A stretch of DNA of 64,000 nucleotides from Lachnospiraceae bacterium (lineage in GTDB: Bacteria; Bacillota; Clostridia; Lachnospirales; Lachnospiraceae), in NCBI GenBank assembly GCA_017936885.1, contig JAGBEO010000002.1:1-64000 (forward strand), in the 5' to 3' direction. The notes under the pieces were generated by a model. It saw only the letters and a program-made list of their open reading frames with translations, was not told the DNA's origin and searched no databases. Shown one piece after another: positions 26,737-36,339 of this stretch (the stretch's first letter is position 1; each line of letters begins with the position of its first letter). Position numbers and translations under genes: made by a program.

Positions 26737-27435
26737 TTAGTTACCCTGTCCGTAATAAGCATTGGCTCCATGTTTTCTGTAATAATGCTTATCCTGTAAC
26801 TCCTGCGGTGCAGGCTGTATACGCGGGTTGATCGTCTCAGCTCTGTAAGCCATCTTAGCTACTTCCTCTAAAACGACCGCATTATGAACCGCATCATTAC
26901 CGTTCTTGCCCCATGCAAAAGGACCGTGATTCTTACATAATACTGCGGGAACTGCCATGACTTCTTTGTTCATCTTCTTAAATTCATTGACGATCAGAAG
27001 TCCTGTGTTCTTCTCATAAGCATCTGCAATTTCTTCCTCTGTCAGACATCTTACGCAGGGTACCTCTCCGTAGATATAATCCGCATGGGTTGTACCGTAG
27101 CAGGGAATGCTTCTGCCTGCCTGTGCCCAGCTTGTAGCATAAGAAGAATGGGTGTGTACGACGCCGCCGATTTCCGGAAAAGCTTTGTATAATTCCAGAT
27201 GGGTCGGTGTATCGGAAGAAGGATTATACTTACCCTCTACCTTGTTGCCGTCCAAATCCATGAGTACCATATCATCCGGTGTCAGCTTATCATAATCCAC
27301 ACCGCTTGGCTTGATCGCGAAGATACCGCTTTCACGGTCGATCTCGCTGACATTGCCCCATGTAAAAGTAACCAGTTCGTATTTCGGGAGAAGCATGTTC
27401 GCTTCATAAACACGTTTCTTTAATTCTTCTAACAT
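26737..27435 (-). CDS. araD: L-ribulose-5-phosphate 4-epimerase
   Basis: Converts L-ribulose-5-phosphate to D-xylulose-5-phosphate, the last arabinose-specific step. The 232-residue class II aldolase-fold protein shows [37 protein letters not shown], the metal-binding [15 protein letters not shown] and a third His in KNHGPFAWG. It lies 14 bp after the kinase gene in the operon. Confidence 0.96.
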   Translation of the reverse strand: MLEELKKRVYEANMLLPKYELVTFTWGNVSEIDRESGIFAIKPSGVDYDKLTPDDMVLMDLDGNKVEGKYNPSSDTPTHLELYKAFPEIGGVVHTHSSYATSWAQAGRSIPCYGTTHADYIYGEVPCVRCLTEEEIADAYEKNTGLLIVNEFKKMNKEVMAVPAVLCKNHGPFAWGKNGNDAVHNAVVLEEVAKMAYRAETINPRIQPAPQELQDKHYYRKHGANAYYGQGN

Positions 27436-27449
27436 TTTATTTCCTTTCT

Positions 27450-29039
27450 TTATTTCAGATTCTCCACCGCGGCTCTCTCAATCGCAAGACCTGCGCTGTA
27501 ACGTTTCATGAACTCATCAAAGCCTTTCACATCTTTAGCAACCGGAGCAAGCTTCTCACCCTTCTGTCCGGCAAAGACTTTGCTGTCAAGGAAAGCCGCA
27601 AGACTCTCATCTGTACCCTTATTGATCATATAGGAAGCAAGGAGGGCAATACCCCAAGCGCCGCCTTCACCGGCTGTCTCCATAACGCTTACCGGAGCAT
27701 CGATCGCTGCCGCCAAGATGCTCTGACCTACGCCTTTGGTCTTGAACAAGCCGCCATGTCCCAGGATTTCATCTACCTGTACACCCTCTTCTTTCAGAAG
27801 GATATCCAGGCCTGTTTTCAGTGCACCGAGTGCAGTGAAGAGATGTACTCTCATGAAATTAGCTAAATTAAATTTGGCATCCGGTGTGCGGACAAATAAC
27901 GGACGTCCCTCGTTAAATCCTGTTACATGCTCGCCGGAGAAATAGTTGTATGCCAGTAAACCGCCGCAATCATCGTCTCCCTCCAGAGCCTTGCGGTACA
28001 GATTGCCGTACAGCTCATTCATATCTACTTTCATACCCATAACTTCTGAGTACTCTTTGAACAGATTCACCCATGCATTTAAGTCAGAAGTACAGTTATT
28101 GCAGTGTACCATAGCTACCAGACTTCCGTCAGGAGTGGTTACCAGATCAATCTCGTCATGTACCTTGGATAATTCTTTCTCCATAACGATCATACCGAAT
28201 ACGCTGGTTCCGGCAGACACATTACCTGTTCTCTGGGCTACACTGTTGGTGGCAGCCATACCTGTTCCGGCATCACCTTCCGGCGGGCAGAACGGCACTC
28301 CGGCCTCTAAGGTTCCGGTAGGATCTAACAATTTGGCACCCTCTGCTGTCAGCGTACCTGCCTGCTGTCCTGCGGTATAAACTGCCGGAAGTACATCTTG
28401 TAACTTCCAATCGTATTTACCTGCTATCAACTCATTGAACTGTGCAAGCATTTTCTCATGGAACTGACCTGTAGCAATATCAATCGGGAACATACCGGAT
28501 GCTTCTCCGACACCTACTACCTTCTCACCTGTCAGTTTCCAATGAACATATCCTGCCAGTGTAATCACGAATTTCAGATCTGCCACATGTTCTTCGCCGT
28601 TTAAGATAGCCTGATAGAGATGTGCAATCGTCCATCTCTGCGGAATATGATACTGGAACAGTTCTGTCAGCTTCGTAGAAGCTTCCTCTGTAATGGTATT
28701 TCTCCATGTACGGAAAGGAACCATCAACTCGTCCTTCTCATTAAATGCCATATATCCATGCATCATGGCGCTGAAACCCATCGCTCCGATTTTAGTCAGT
28801 TTCTCGCCATACTGCGCCTCTACATCCTCTGCCAGCTTCTTATAGCAGTCCTGAAGTCCTGTCCAGATATCATCTAAGCTGTAAGTCCAGATACCGTTCT
28901 CCAGTCTGTTCTCCCAGTCATGTGCGCCGGATGCGATCGGCTTATTGTTCTCGTCTACCAAAACCGCTTTGATTCTGGTAGAACCGAACTCAATACCCAA
29001 TACCGATTTACCGTTTGCAATACATTCTTTTGCTCCCAT
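27450..29039 (-). CDS. araB: FGGY-family sugar kinase, probable L-ribulokinase
   Basis: Phosphorylates a ketopentose, here most likely L-ribulose. The 529-residue protein has the FGGY fold: the N-terminal phosphate loop [15 protein letters not shown], the [13 protein letters not shown] region and the C-terminal [19 protein letters not shown] nucleotide-binding segment. It differs from the enteric AraB type and is closer to the kinases found beside araA and araD in Clostridia, so the substrate is assigned by its location between these two genes. Both spacings are short (11 and 14 bp). Confidence 0.85.
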   Translation of the reverse strand: MGAKECIANGKSVLGIEFGSTRIKAVLVDENNKPIASGAHDWENRLENGIWTYSLDDIWTGLQDCYKKLAEDVEAQYGEKLTKIGAMGFSAMMHGYMAFNEKDELMVPFRTWRNTITEEASTKLTELFQYHIPQRWTIAHLYQAILNGEEHVADLKFVITLAGYVHWKLTGEKVVGVGEASGMFPIDIATGQFHEKMLAQFNELIAGKYDWKLQDVLPAVYTAGQQAGTLTAEGAKLLDPTGTLEAGVPFCPPEGDAGTGMAATNSVAQRTGNVSAGTSVFGMIVMEKELSKVHDEIDLVTTPDGSLVAMVHCNNCTSDLNAWVNLFKEYSEVMGMKVDMNELYGNLYRKALEGDDDCGGLLAYNYFSGEHVTGFNEGRPLFVRTPDAKFNLANFMRVHLFTALGALKTGLDILLKEEGVQVDEILGHGGLFKTKGVGQSILAAAIDAPVSVMETAGEGGAWGIALLASYMINKGTDESLAAFLDSKVFAGQKGEKLAPVAKDVKGFDEFMKRYSAGLAIERAAVENLK

Positions 29040-29050
29040 ACATTACCTCC

Positions 29051-30544
29051 TTAAAATGCTGCCTCGTTCCATCTTAATTCATTCTTGAAGTTACGAATTG
29101 TCGTATCTTTATCAATAACAACGCTCTCGATGCCCATAGCTGCTGCCCAGTCTACCATCTGGTCTACTGTCAGATCATAAGAGAATGCTGTATGATGTGC
29201 ACCGCCTGCAAGAATCCATGCTGTAGCACCGATCTCCATGTTAGGCTGTGGTGTCCAGAATGCTGTACCAACCGGTAATTTCGGCATCGGCTTCTCAACC
29301 TTCTTACAATCAACTGCATTGATTAACAGTCTGAATCTTGTACCAAGATCCACTAAAGAACATGCTACTGCCGGGCCTGTCTTGGAGGTAAATACCAGAC
29401 GGGCGGGATCTTCTCTGTTACCCATAGACAGCGGACAAACCTTAATACCGATTTCACCGTCAGCCACGGAAGGACATACTTCTAACATATGAGCCTGTAA
29501 GATACCCTCTTTGCCCGGTACTAAGTTGTAGGTGTAATCTTCCATCATGGAAGTACCCTTTGCATCTTTGATGTCGGCTGTCATTAACTTCATCAAACGA
29601 ACCATAGCAGCTACTTTCCAGTCACCCTCTGCGCCGAAGCCGTAGCCCTTCTCCATCAGTCTCTGAATAGCCAGACCCGGAAGCTGTTTTAATCCGCCCA
29701 GCATACCGAAGTGTGTAACAACCGCATGGTAATTGTTGTCTACTAAGAACTTCTCAATTCCGATTTCCTGCTGTGCCTGTACTGCCACATGTCTTCTGAA
29801 CTCGTCTAAATCTCTACCCTCATCGATGATCTTGTATTTGCTGTAGTATTCCTCAACCAATGCGTTCACATCACCCTGCGGAACTGCATCTACATATTCT
29901 ACCAGATCATTGACACAGTAATGATCAATTTCCCAGCCGAACTTGATCTGTGCTTCTACCTTATCGCCTTCTGTTACAGCTACATTATTCATATTGTCGC
30001 CAAAACGGCATACACGGACATGAGAGGATTCAATTACACCGATTGCTGTTCTCATCCAGCTTCCCAACTGTTTCTGAATACTGTCGTTAGCCCAGTGTCC
30101 TACGATGATCTTTCTCTCGATTCCCATACGGCTTACGATATGACCATATTCTCTGTCACCGTGAGCAGACTGATTCTCATTCATGAAATCCATATCAATC
30201 GTGTCATAAGGAAGCTCTTCATTGAACTGTGTGTGCAAATGGCATAAAGGTTTCTTGTATTCCTTCAAGCCTAAGATCCACATCTTAGCAGGTGAGAAAG
30301 TATGCATCCATGTGATAACACCTGCACAATCAGGGTCATTGTTAGCATCATTAAATGTCTGGCGGATAGAAGCCTGACTGATGAGTGTGGGTTTTAACAC
30401 TACCTCAAATGGAAGATTACCGGAAGCGTTTAAGCCTTCTACGATCTTAGCAGAATGCTCTGCTACTTTTCTTAAACACTCATCACCGTACAGATCCTGA
30501 GAACCTGTACAAAACCAAAATTTGTAATTCTTTACTGCGTTCAT
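29051..30544 (-). CDS. araA: L-arabinose isomerase
   Basis: Converts L-arabinose to L-ribulose. The 497-residue length is standard. Recognisable stretches are FWFCTGSQDLYG at the N-terminus, VITWMHTFSPAKMWI, HLHTQFNEELP, and GFGAEGDWKVAAM, which carries one of the metal-ligand Glu residues. It is the first gene of the catabolic operon and is read from the AraR-controlled promoter at 30654-30696. Confidence 0.97.
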   Translation of the reverse strand: MNAVKNYKFWFCTGSQDLYGDECLRKVAEHSAKIVEGLNASGNLPFEVVLKPTLISQASIRQTFNDANNDPDCAGVITWMHTFSPAKMWILGLKEYKKPLCHLHTQFNEELPYDTIDMDFMNENQSAHGDREYGHIVSRMGIERKIIVGHWANDSIQKQLGSWMRTAIGVIESSHVRVCRFGDNMNNVAVTEGDKVEAQIKFGWEIDHYCVNDLVEYVDAVPQGDVNALVEEYYSKYKIIDEGRDLDEFRRHVAVQAQQEIGIEKFLVDNNYHAVVTHFGMLGGLKQLPGLAIQRLMEKGYGFGAEGDWKVAAMVRLMKLMTADIKDAKGTSMMEDYTYNLVPGKEGILQAHMLEVCPSVADGEIGIKVCPLSMGNREDPARLVFTSKTGPAVACSLVDLGTRFRLLINAVDCKKVEKPMPKLPVGTAFWTPQPNMEIGATAWILAGGAHHTAFSYDLTVDQMVDWAAAMGIESVVIDKDTTIRNFKNELRWNEAAF

Positions 30545-30581
30545 TCTTTTCCCTCCGTTTTATATAGTTTTTTCGAGCAAC

Positions 30582-30696
30582 TTGTACGCCATACAACTTT
30601 TCGCCAAAATGTCGTATATTTCGCACAAATCACTTCAGTTCCTCTTATTAAAGATAATACCACTTGTACGTACAATTTTGCAAGTTGTACGTATAT
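30582..30696 (-). promoter_or_regulatory. araA promoter with AraR-type operators
   Basis: On the minus strand TTGCAA (30678-30683), an 18-base spacer and TATTAT (30654-30659). Box 1, the perfect palindrome TTGTACGTACAA (30664-30675), fills the spacer. Box 2, TTGTACGTATAT (30685-30696), is 21 bp upstream, two helix turns away, and abuts the -35 element. A weaker site TTGTA-5-TACAA is at 30582-30596, downstream of the start point. The core matches the ATTTGTACGTACAAAT type of AraR site known from Bacillus subtilis. Confidence 0.85.
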
Positions 30697-30719
30697 GTTT
30701 TTTCATAAAAAACAAAAAT

Positions 30720-31808
30720 TTATTTCCTTTCACACTTTTGCACAGAATTTCTTTGAACAATATCCACATCAAATTCATAATTAGCGTCAAAAAACGGATC
30801 TTTAATCAGGCGCAGCAGATTCTCTGCCGCCTTTTTGCCAAGTTCTTCCATCGGATGGGGTGCCGAGGTAATAGCCACCTCACCCAACACCGCCAATTCT
30901 GAATCATCCACCCCCACAATGGAAATATCCTGCGGAACTCTGATTCCTGCTTTTCTGAGAATATCAATCAGTCCGAAAGCAACCTCATCGTTATAACAAA
31001 ACAATCCGGTACAATCCTTAAAACGATCCAGTATTTTCTCTGTCAGCTTATCTAAATGTTTCACGTCTTCCGTATCTACCCAAAGAATTCTCGTATCGTC
31101 AACTTCCATACCCGCATCCAGCATCGCATCCATATATCCGGCATACCGCAGCCGTCCCTGTCCGTCATCCAGTTTGAAAATACCACCGATCTCCCGATGC
31201 CCCATGGCAATCAGATGCCTCGTCATCTTCCATCCCGCCATGCGATCATTGATAGATACATGCGGAATCTTAAGCTGCGGGTAGTAACTGTTAATAAAGA
31301 TAATCGGAATCCGGCGCTTTCGAATCTCCTGATAAAGATGCAGATTAGGATTCGGAATGCCGCTCTTAGTCGTCTCTACTATGATTCCCGCCACTTCATC
31401 TCTGCTGATAATATCTTCCAGAATGGTCTTCTCTCTTCCGTTCTGATTATTGGTAAACGCAATCTGAACAGAATATCCCGCTTCCAGCAATACATTTTCG
31501 ATCCCCTGTATCGTTCTCGGAAAAATATATCCATCCACATAGGTGGTCACAACGGACACTCTCATCCTCTTCGCCAGATTCACAAGACGGTTATCATTAA
31601 TGTAAGTACCGCTGCCCTGTACTCTTCGGATGATTCCATCCTGCTCCAATACGCTGATTGCATGTCTGACAGTCTGTCGGCTTACCCCGAACATTTCCTT
31701 CAGTGCATTCTCAGAATACATTTTCTGACCGGCTACAAGTTTCTTATCCTGAATCTGTTCGTTAATCCACTTCACCAACTCTAAATATTTGGGTGTTGCC
31801 TTATCCAT
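30720..31808 (-). CDS. araR: AraR-type repressor (GntR DNA-binding + LacI-type sugar domain)
   Basis: A 362-residue regulator. The N-terminal GntR winged helix (KYLELVKWINEQI, MYSENALKEMFGVSRQTVRHAISVLEQDGIIRRVQGSGTYI) is fused to a periplasmic-binding-protein-like effector domain (VSINDRMAGWKMTRHLIAMGHREIGG, GLFCYNDEVAFGLIDIL, IVGVDDSE). This is the AraR layout. The start is ATG 31808, which has GGAGGG four bases before it; the frame runs 17 codons further up. It lies between the transporter genes and araA in the same direction, next to matching operators, and should release them when arabinose binds. Confidence 0.93.
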   Translation of the reverse strand: MDKATPKYLELVKWINEQIQDKKLVAGQKMYSENALKEMFGVSRQTVRHAISVLEQDGIIRRVQGSGTYINDNRLVNLAKRMRVSVVTTYVDGYIFPRTIQGIENVLLEAGYSVQIAFTNNQNGREKTILEDIISRDEVAGIIVETTKSGIPNPNLHLYQEIRKRRIPIIFINSYYPQLKIPHVSINDRMAGWKMTRHLIAMGHREIGGIFKLDDGQGRLRYAGYMDAMLDAGMEVDDTRILWVDTEDVKHLDKLTEKILDRFKDCTGLFCYNDEVAFGLIDILRKAGIRVPQDISIVGVDDSELAVLGEVAITSAPHPMEELGKKAAENLLRLIKDPFFDANYEFDVDIVQRNSVQKCERK

Positions 31809-31871
31809 TATTCCCTCCATGCCAAAGCAATTCCATGCAATGACTCTGTATACTCCCATTTTAAATCACAA

Positions 31872-31898
31872 AGGGCTACCCTACAATAAGGCAGCCCT
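31872..31898 (-). terminator. Possible terminator between the permease and araR
   Basis: AGGGCT and AGCCCT form a short G/C stem. The T-run on the minus strand is weak; the plus strand has AGTTTTTC. Confidence 0.4.
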
Positions 31899-31925
31899 AG
31901 TTTTTCATATCAGGTAAGATTACTC

Positions 31926-33098
31926 TTAACCTTTCTTTCTCTTAGATAAGACATCCACTGTAACAGCACCGAGAAGTACGGCACCTTTTACAATTTTCTG
32001 AATATCTGTAGACCATCCGTACAAGGACATACCGTTGTTCAGAATACCCATGATAAACGCTCCGACTACAGCGCCCAGGATTGTACCGGCACCACCGGCT
32101 ACGGCTGCACCACCGATGTAACAGGATGCGATAGCGTCCATCTCGAATCCGTCACCGGCCTTCGGTGTGGAAGATGCGTTACGAGCGGAGAGAACAATAC
32201 CTGCTACTGCACTGAGAAGTCCCATGTTGGTATATACCCAGAAGAATACTTTATTCGTATCAATACCTGACAGGTTAGCCGCCTTTCTGTTACCGCCCAG
32301 CGCGTAGATCTGACGACCGGCAACTGTCTTACTTGTAATGAATGCGTACAGTGCAATCAGCGCTACCATGATTACCAATACAAACGGAAGACCATTGTAA
32401 CGAGCCAGTTTGTAGAAGAAGAACCAGATAATCACAAGCATAACAGCTAATTTTAATGCTACCTGCCATACAGGATTGGTTGCAAAGTTATATTTTTTCT
32501 TCGTTGCAATGCCCTTTGCCTCAGCAAGAATCAATGCAACAGATGCGATAATCGCAACAACGATACATACAATATCTAATGTTCCGTCACCAACGTTTAT
32601 TTTTGCGGTAGGAAGGAATCCGGCACCGATGTAAATGTAGTTATCCGGCAGAGGGCCTTTGGTCTGTGCCTGTAATAAGGTATATGTAAGACCACGTCCC
32701 ATAAGCATGGTTGCCAGTGTTACTACGAAAGGAGGAATTCCTAAATAAGCAATAAAGAATCCCGCAAACATACCAACCAGAAGACCGATCAGTAAAGCAA
32801 CGATAATCGCTACCCACATGTTCATCTTATAGTCAACCATAATAATACCTGCTGCAGCACCGGTAAGAGCTACTGTAGAACCTACGCCCAGATCTACGTT
32901 ACCGGTCAGTACACACAATAACATACCGATTGCAAGAATAACAACGTAACCGTTCTGCATGATCAGGTTGTTAATGTTGGCAGGGGATAAGTTCTTTCCG
33001 CCTGTCATAACGGCAAAAATAACATAAATTGCAATAAGAGCAAGAAACATACCATACTGTTTCATGTCAAGATTTACTACTTTTTTCTTATCATTCAT
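31926..33098 (-). CDS. Monosaccharide ABC transporter permease (MmsB/XylH/GguB type)
   Basis: About 390 residues with ten or so helices, of the ribose/xylose permease family. The signature GNVDLGVGSTVALTGAAAG and the C-terminal AIASCYIGGAAVAGGAGTILGAVVGA identify it. The length and the long loop with GAGFLPTAKINVGDG match the permeases that pair with a 392-aa ChvE-like binding protein. The start is set to ATG 33098, with AAAGGG eight bases upstream; the longer frame begins at a GTG. It overlaps the ATPase gene by a few bases, so they are coupled. Likely substrate: L-arabinose or related pentoses. Confidence 0.9.
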   Translation of the reverse strand: MNDKKKVVNLDMKQYGMFLALIAIYVIFAVMTGGKNLSPANINNLIMQNGYVVILAIGMLLCVLTGNVDLGVGSTVALTGAAAGIIMVDYKMNMWVAIIVALLIGLLVGMFAGFFIAYLGIPPFVVTLATMLMGRGLTYTLLQAQTKGPLPDNYIYIGAGFLPTAKINVGDGTLDIVCIVVAIIASVALILAEAKGIATKKKYNFATNPVWQVALKLAVMLVIIWFFFYKLARYNGLPFVLVIMVALIALYAFITSKTVAGRQIYALGGNRKAANLSGIDTNKVFFWVYTNMGLLSAVAGIVLSARNASSTPKAGDGFEMDAIASCYIGGAAVAGGAGTILGAVVGAFIMGILNNGMSLYGWSTDIQKIVKGAVLLGAVTVDVLSKRKKG

Positions 33099-34650
33099 TT
33101 CCATCACCCTTTCTATTATGAGCCATAATACATTGCATAATCTTTTCCTGTGTCAGTTCTTCTTTACTCAGTTCTCCCGCAATCTGACCTTCGTTAATAA
33201 CATAAGTTCTATCACAGGTACCGATGATCTCCGGCATTTCGGAGGAAATAACGATTACCGCCTTACCTGCCTTGGCAAGATCATTGATGACACAATAAAT
33301 CTCATATTTAGCACCTACGTCGATACCACGGGTAGGCTCATCCAGGATCAATACATCCGGCTGTGTCAGCATCCATTTCGCCAAAACAACCTTCTGCTGA
33401 TTACCACCTGACAAGGAACCAACGACCTGTTCGATGGAATTTGCTTTCACGTTAATTCTCTTCTTATATTCTTCTGCCGCCACGATTTCGTCATTACCAT
33501 TGATTACTCCATGCTTGGAGAAGAATTTCGGACGGGCTGCAATGGTCATGTTTTCCTTGATCTCCCCGATCAGATTCAAGCCAAATGTCTTTCTGTCCTC
33601 CGATACATATGCAAGCTTGCTGTCAATGGCTTCCTTGACGTTCTTCATATGAACCTCTTTACCATTAATCTTAACCGTACCGGAAATCTTCTGACCATAA
33701 CTGTGCCCAAACACACTCATGGCAAACTCTGTACGTCCGGCACCCATCAGTCCCGCAAGACCGACAACTTCGCCTGCTTTAACGCTAATATTAATATTTT
33801 TTAAAACCTGACGCTCCGCATCATCGGGATGATATACATTCCAATCCTTAACTTCAAAGATAGTCTCTCCGATCGTAACACCCTCTCTTATCGGGTAACG
33901 ATTGGTCATTTCACGTCCTACCATGCCTTTGATAACACGATCTTCCGTAAACTCATCTACACCCTTCACCAGAGTCTCAATTGTCTTACCGTCACGAATG
34001 ATTGTAACCGCATCAGATACATATTCAATTTCATTTAACTTATGAGAAATAATAATACAGGTAATTCCCTGCTTTTTCAGTTCCAACATAATATCCAGAA
34101 GCTTCCGGCTTTCCTCATCATTAAGTGCTGCCGTAGGCTCATCCAGAATCAGAAGTTCAACCTTCTTCGCCATTGCCTTTGCGATCTCGATCAACTGCTG
34201 TTTACCAACACCCAGCGAATTAACCGGCACATTTACATCCTCATGCTCCAATCCTACTTTTGCAAGCATTTCCTGTGCACGCTGTCTTGTCTTGGTCCAA
34301 TCGATAACGCCTTTCATGGATAACTGCTCATTACCCAAAAATACGTTCTCTGCGACCGAAAGAAGCGGACTAAGTGCTAATTCCTGATGAATGATAACGA
34401 TGCCTTTGGCCTCACTATCTTTCAGATTATGGAATTTACAAGTTTCCCCCTTGTATACGACATCGCCGGAATATGTACCGTGAGGGTATACGCCTGACAG
34501 AACATTCATCAACGTAGATTTACCTGCTCCGTTTTCACCACACAAAGCGTGAATCTCTCCGCGTTTTACCTTCAGATTTACATCATCCAGCGCCCGAACG
34601 CCCGAAAACTCTTTTACAATGTGGTTCATTTCCAAGATGTAATCCGACAT
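33091..34650 (-). CDS. Monosaccharide ABC transporter ATP-binding protein (MmsA/XylG/GguA type)
   Basis: A 519-residue duplicated ATPase of the sugar importer class. Domain 1 has GENGAGKSTLMNVLSG and LLILDEPTAALND. Domain 2 has a degenerate Walker A (GLMGAGRTEFAMSVFG), LSGGNQQKVVLAKW and LILDEPTRGIDVG, as is usual in this family. AAGGAG precedes the ATG. It drives uptake through the permease encoded next to it and is separated from the binding-protein gene by an intercistronic terminator. Confidence 0.95.
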   Translation of the reverse strand: MSDYILEMNHIVKEFSGVRALDDVNLKVKRGEIHALCGENGAGKSTLMNVLSGVYPHGTYSGDVVYKGETCKFHNLKDSEAKGIVIIHQELALSPLLSVAENVFLGNEQLSMKGVIDWTKTRQRAQEMLAKVGLEHEDVNVPVNSLGVGKQQLIEIAKAMAKKVELLILDEPTAALNDEESRKLLDIMLELKKQGITCIIISHKLNEIEYVSDAVTIIRDGKTIETLVKGVDEFTEDRVIKGMVGREMTNRYPIREGVTIGETIFEVKDWNVYHPDDAERQVLKNINISVKAGEVVGLAGLMGAGRTEFAMSVFGHSYGQKISGTVKINGKEVHMKNVKEAIDSKLAYVSEDRKTFGLNLIGEIKENMTIAARPKFFSKHGVINGNDEIVAAEEYKKRINVKANSIEQVVGSLSGGNQQKVVLAKWMLTQPDVLILDEPTRGIDVGAKYEIYCVINDLAKAGKAVIVISSEMPEIIGTCDRTYVINEGQIAGELSKEELTQEKIMQCIMAHNRKGDGNE

Positions 34651-34712
34651 TTCCCCAACTCCTTTTCTCTAAAAATTCTTTACTCACCTATACAGCCAAT
34701 TGCAGTCTTTAG

Positions 34713-34746
34713 GAAAAAAGAGGGTGGCAACAAGCATGTGCCACCC
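34713..34746 (-). terminator. Intercistronic terminator after the sugar-binding protein gene
   Basis: GGGTGGCA and TGCCACCC form a strong stem with T6 on the minus strand, 18 bp after the stop. It probably lowers transcription into the ATPase and permease genes relative to the binding protein. Confidence 0.75.
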
Positions 34747-34763
34747 TGCTTAAAGTCTCTAAA

Positions 34764-35942
34764 TTACTCAGCTAACTGCTCTTCTGTATAGTAACCGCCG
34801 TCTACAATGATTTCCTGATAGTTGTCTTTATCAACTGCTACAGGTGTACACAGATAAGAAGGAACTACGATCTTACCGTTGTTGTACTGCTCATTGTCAT
34901 TGATCTCAGGTTCTGCACCTTCAAGCACTGCCTGAACCATTGTTACGCACTTCTCAGCTAAGAGACGTGTATCTTTGTAAATAGACATTGTCTGCTTGCC
35001 GGAAATGATATTCTTAGTAGCCATAAGCTCAGCATCCTGACCTGTGATGATCGGCCAGTTTTCTTCTGTATAGCCGGCACCTTCTAAAGCTGCTTTACAT
35101 CCGTATGCGAAACCATCGAATGCTGTTAAGCAGATATCAAGGTCTTCGTCTGCGTAGAAACCTGTCAAGTAGTTCTCACAGTTCTGCTGTGCTGTCTCCT
35201 GAGACCATCTTAAGATACATGTATCTTCGAAAGATGTTCTGCCGGACTTACATACTAATGTACCATTATCCAAGTATGGCTGAAGAACTTCCATAGCACC
35301 ATTGTATAAGAACAAAGCGTTGTTATCATCAGGAGATCCCATGAAGAACTCGATTGTATATGTCTCTGTTGTGTTAGCAAGATCCAGTTTCTCTTCTACG
35401 TACTTAGCAATTGCTGTACCAACACCCTTGTTATCAAATGTTGCGTAGTAGGATACTGCATCTGTGTCCATTAACAGACGGTCATATGCGATGATCGGAA
35501 TACCAGCTTCTTTAGCCTGTGCCTCTACGTTTACAAGTGCGGAAGAGTCAATAGAAGCGATAACCAGACAATCAGCGCCGGAAGCGATCATGTTCTCAAT
35601 CTGGGATACCTGCATCTGTACATCATCTTCAGCATACTGAAGGTCTACTTCATAACCAAGAGCCTCTAACTGTGCTTTCATGTTAGCACCGTCGTTGATC
35701 CATCTCTCGGAAGACTGTGTAGGCATTGCCACACCTACTTTGCCGCCGCCGGATGTTGTTGCTGCAACTTCCTCTGTTGCTGCATCTGCTGCATCATCTG
35801 CAGGTGCTGCTTCTTCAGCAGGCGCTGCCTCTTCTGCTGTGTCTGCGGATGTTGTAGCTGTAGAATCGCTGCTGCCGCATCCAACAAGCAATGTAGCTAC
35901 CATTGCCACGCTAAGTAAAGCGCTTAAAACTTTCTTTTTCAT
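34764..35942 (-). CDS. Sugar-binding lipoprotein of the arabinose-type ABC transporter (ChvE-like)
   Basis: A 392-residue lipoprotein. The signal peptide ends in LLVGC with Cys22 as the lipidated residue, and an acidic Ala/Glu linker follows (EEAAPAEEAAPADDAADA), tethering the binding domain to the membrane. The body is of the periplasmic-binding-protein type I fold: VGVAMPTQSSERWINDG, DVQMQVSQIENMIASGADCLVIA, IPIIAYDRLLMDTDA. This 'multiple monosaccharide' subfamily includes ChvE. The substrate is inferred from the arabinose genes downstream. AraR-box-like sequences precede it. Confidence 0.93.
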   Translation of the reverse strand: MKKKVLSALLSVAMVATLLVGCGSSDSTATTSADTAEEAAPAEEAAPADDAADAATEEVAATTSGGGKVGVAMPTQSSERWINDGANMKAQLEALGYEVDLQYAEDDVQMQVSQIENMIASGADCLVIASIDSSALVNVEAQAKEAGIPIIAYDRLLMDTDAVSYYATFDNKGVGTAIAKYVEEKLDLANTTETYTIEFFMGSPDDNNALFLYNGAMEVLQPYLDNGTLVCKSGRTSFEDTCILRWSQETAQQNCENYLTGFYADEDLDICLTAFDGFAYGCKAALEGAGYTEENWPIITGQDAELMATKNIISGKQTMSIYKDTRLLAEKCVTMVQAVLEGAEPEINDNEQYNNGKIVVPSYLCTPVAVDKDNYQEIIVDGGYYTEEQLAE

Positions 35943-36339
35943 TTTATTTCCTCCCTAAATTTGTTTTTGTACATGCAACTTGTATTTATTTCGCACAAAC
36001 TTGTACATATTGTGCATTTTGTTCACTTTTTTAAGCAATCCTCCGTTGTAACATTTTCCCATTTCGGAAGATTGTACTAAAAATGTGATTTTCGACAAGT
36101 TTTTATGTACACATTGTCGCGTCTGTTGGCAACAAAGCCCCCGCGCGATATATATACATTATATATAGAGATATATAGCTAGTCAAGTCTTTTTTTCAAT
36201 AATATGTACATTTCGCATAAGTTGTTCACATACAACTTGTGTTTGTATCATAAAGCCGCAGATCCCATACAGAACCTACGGCTTTTCCTCTATACTTTTT
36301 ATTCGTTTTTCTTTCCGAATTTCACAGTTCTTATCGCTT
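35943..36339. promoter_or_regulatory. Regulatory region upstream of the sugar-binding protein
   Basis: No gene in 397 bases. TTGTACATGCAA (35967-35978) matches 10 of 12 bases of the araA operator. TTGTACATATTG (36001-36012) and TTGTTCACATACAA (36221-36234) are looser relatives. The rest is AT-rich, with a TATATA-run at about 36148-36180. A weak AAAGCCG/CGGCTTT hairpin (about 36251-36285) may end the chemoreceptor transcript. Confidence 0.5.

Noticed and set aside
36148-36180. TATATA-rich run as an origin or attachment site
   Set aside because: It is a simple AT stretch without DnaA boxes or flanking repeats; nothing supports an origin or integration site.
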